Origin: Phormidesmis priestleyi
Lineage (GTDB): Bacteria > Cyanobacteriota > Cyanobacteriia > Phormidesmidales > Phormidesmidaceae
DNA: 5,051 bases
Assembly (NCBI GenBank): GCA_003242115.1
Contig: QBMP01000311.1
Coordinates: 1-5,051, forward strand
Direction of reading: 5' to 3'
The translations under genes were made by a program, and so were the position numbers. The notes beneath the pieces were generated by a model that was not told the origin of the DNA, made no database searches, and saw only the letters and a list, made by a program, of their open reading frames with translations. Positions 4,417 through 5,051 of the stretch are shown here, piece after piece (the first letter of the stretch is position 1; each line of letters opens with the position of its first letter).

Positions 4417-4682
4417 TACTCATGCGCACCACCAAAGCTAACGCCAAAGCTACACTCCAGCGCAGCTTCCATCAGTCTCAGTGTCTCTTCTGGCAACGTT
4501 TGGCGTTCATTTTCAATGCGATACCAGTTCTGAGCCGACATGCCAGAGGCAGAAGCAAGATCGGTAATCGTTTTACCTTTTTCATTCTTAATTTTATTGC
4601 GAGCCTCTTTAATCTTTTGACCAAGACTAGGGACTTCAATCTCCAGCGTTCTGATAACTTTCACTGTCTCAATCACTTGCAT
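4416..4682 (-). CDS. small XRE-family helix-turn-helix regulator
   Basis: The 88-residue protein has an N-terminal extension (MQVIETVKVIRTLEIEVPSL) followed by an XRE/Cro-type HTH: LGQKIKEARN (20-29), TITDLASASGMSAQNWYRIENER (38-60, with the recognition helix in about 49-58), and LPEETLRLMEAAL (63-75). It is a likely DNA-binding repressor of its own operon, with DUF4160 and DUF2442 genes directly behind it. ATG 4682 was preferred to GTG 4697 because GAGGAG lies 7 bases upstream of it and the longer start would swallow that site. Such an HTH plus two small partners resembles toxin-antitoxin layout, but neither partner is a proven toxin. Confidence 0.85.
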   Translation of the reverse strand: MQVIETVKVIRTLEIEVPSLGQKIKEARNKIKNEKGKTITDLASASGMSAQNWYRIENERQTLPEETLRLMEAALECSFGVSFGGAHE

Positions 4683-4689
4683 AGCACAA

Positions 4690-4695
4690 CTCCTC
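4690..4695 (-). promoter_or_regulatory. ribosome binding site of the XRE gene
   Basis: GAGGAG on the minus strand is spaced 7 bases from ATG 4682. It decides the start codon of the regulator and is the clearest Shine-Dalgarno sequence in the window. Confidence 0.75.
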
Positions 4696-4741
4696 ACAAA
4701 TCATCTGCTACCTGCGTAGTTTAACGCCACTTTTGAAACGC

Positions 4742-4779
4742 TTAATGTTTCACTTGATGCTTTTAACGTGATACATTAA
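4742..4779. promoter_or_regulatory. candidate operator: 12-bp inverted repeat upstream of the XRE operon
   Basis: TTAATGTTTCAC (4742-4753) and GTGATACATTAA (4768-4779) are inverted copies matching at 11 of 12 positions, separated by 14 bases. The element lies 60-97 bases before the XRE start, where its promoter is expected. XRE repressors typically bind such symmetric sites to control their own operon; the link to this protein is inferred from position. Confidence 0.5.
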
Positions 4780-4850
4780 AAATAAATCAGCTGTAACCGC
4801 TGAAAAGCCATACGCGACTAGACATTACTTTCTTATTGGAGAAACCTCTA

Positions 4851-4898
4851 ATGCAATTAAATATCGTAACTACTCAGGCTATGACAAAAAACTGTTGA
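4851..4898 (+). CDS. possible 15-codon small ORF
   Basis: ATG at 4851, with GGAG 9 bases upstream (4838-4841), opens a 15-codon frame MQLNIVTTQAMTKNC ending in TGA at 4896-4898. It could be a leader peptide for whatever follows, the broken 5' end of a lost gene, or chance. The ribosome binding site is its only support. Confidence 0.2.
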   Translation: MQLNIVTTQAMTKNC

Positions 4899-4906
4899 AG
4901 TCCGTT

Positions 4907-4921
4907 CTGAAAGCGTTTCAG
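4907..4921. repeat. perfect 6-bp hairpin
   Basis: CTGAAA-GCG-TTTCAG, a short palindrome just after the small ORF. No T-run follows. Confidence 0.4.
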
Positions 4922-4939
4922 CGAATATGCCAAAAAATA

Positions 4940-4980
4940 GATTCTCAATAACCCAAATAAATCTGCCCTTATTGAGAATC
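4940..4980. repeat. perfect 12-bp inverted repeat
   Basis: GATTCTCAATAA (4940-4951) and TTATTGAGAATC (4969-4980) are exact inverted copies with a 17-base spacer. It could be a protein-binding site (each arm contains TTGAGAAT, reminiscent of Fur-type half-sites), a structured RNA stem or a small palindromic mobile repeat. Nothing in the window decides between them. Confidence 0.6.
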
Positions 4981-4983
4981 GGC

Positions 4984-5011
4984 GGATTTTCAATCGAAAA
5001 AAGGAAAATCC
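4984..5011. repeat. perfect 8-bp inverted repeat
   Basis: GGATTTTC (4984-4991) and GAAAATCC (5004-5011) flank a 12-base A-rich spacer, starting 3 bases after the larger inverted repeat, so the two may be parts of one folded element. Confidence 0.45.
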
Positions 5012-5051
5012 TGATCGCTACCTATAGCGTTTTCAGCATTGTTGAAAGCTA

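Larger units (their letters stand above)
4683..5051. other. intergenic region with no convincing protein gene
   Basis: Across 369 bases neither strand shows an open frame with family similarity that I can recognise. The left part is the upstream region of the minus-strand operon. The right part (4907-5051) is dominated by inverted repeats. A + strand frame at 4422-4724 is only the shadow of the XRE gene. The window ends within this region, so its right neighbour is unknown. Confidence 0.6.

Noticed and set aside
4422..4724. 100-codon + strand frame at 4422
   Set aside because: It is antisense to the XRE gene, whose HTH motif, ribosome binding site and overlap with the next gene are convincing.
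5016..5051. Insertion-sequence terminal repeat at the right edge
   Set aside because: Only short imperfect palindromes are visible and the window stops there; no transposase or target duplication can be seen.

Overview
The window looks like a cyanobacterial accessory region. The signs are two HIP1 octamers (GCGATCGC at 388-395 and 4203-4210), codon and protein style typical of filamentous cyanobacteria, and a set of gene families common in that phylum: FGE-sulfatase-fold diversified proteins, Avd, BrnT/BrnA, and a small XRE regulator with DUF4160 and DUF2442. No taxonomic marker gene is present, so the genus cannot be named.

Positions 57-3850 (+ strand) hold a tandem array of three target genes of a diversity-generating retroelement (DGR). 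Each encodes an FGE-sulfatase / C-type-lectin-like domain and ends in a variable repeat (VR). In a 72-nt core (1239-1310, 2696-2767, 3661-3732) the three copies differ at 24 first- or second-codon-position sites. The pattern fits mutation of adenines in AAC/AAT/AGG/ACT/GAT/ATC template codons, and only two third-position differences are seen, both in copy 2. After each VR come an invariant C-terminal segment, the stop codon, a CCTCTT-rich pyrimidine tract and a small GC hairpin. The first target carries an extra N-terminal helical-repeat region; the second and third are close to the minimal fold.

Between targets 1 and 2 lie broken genes. The first is the 5' end of avd, the DGR accessory gene, which loses similarity after about 27 codons. 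The second is a minus-strand brnT-brnA toxin-antitoxin remnant in which brnT lacks its N-terminus and brnA its C-terminus. No template repeat and no reverse transcriptase is in the window. The VRs are therefore either remote targets of a DGR encoded elsewhere or relics of one whose core was lost here. The target-avd order suggests that a target-avd-TR-RT cassette once stood here.

Positions 3918-4682 (- strand) are a compact three-gene operon: XRE-type HTH regulator, a very short DUF4160 protein, and a DUF2442 protein, with overlapping start and stop codons. An 11/12-match inverted repeat at 4742-4779, upstream of the operon, is a candidate operator for the XRE protein. The DUF4160 protein seems to have lost its middle, and the DUF2442 frame runs into a GC palindromic repeat that gives it an unusual tail.

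Positions 4683-5051 have no convincing protein gene. They hold the operon's promoter region, a 15-codon open frame, and a cluster of inverted repeats at 4907-5051, including a perfect 12-bp pair, whose role is unknown.
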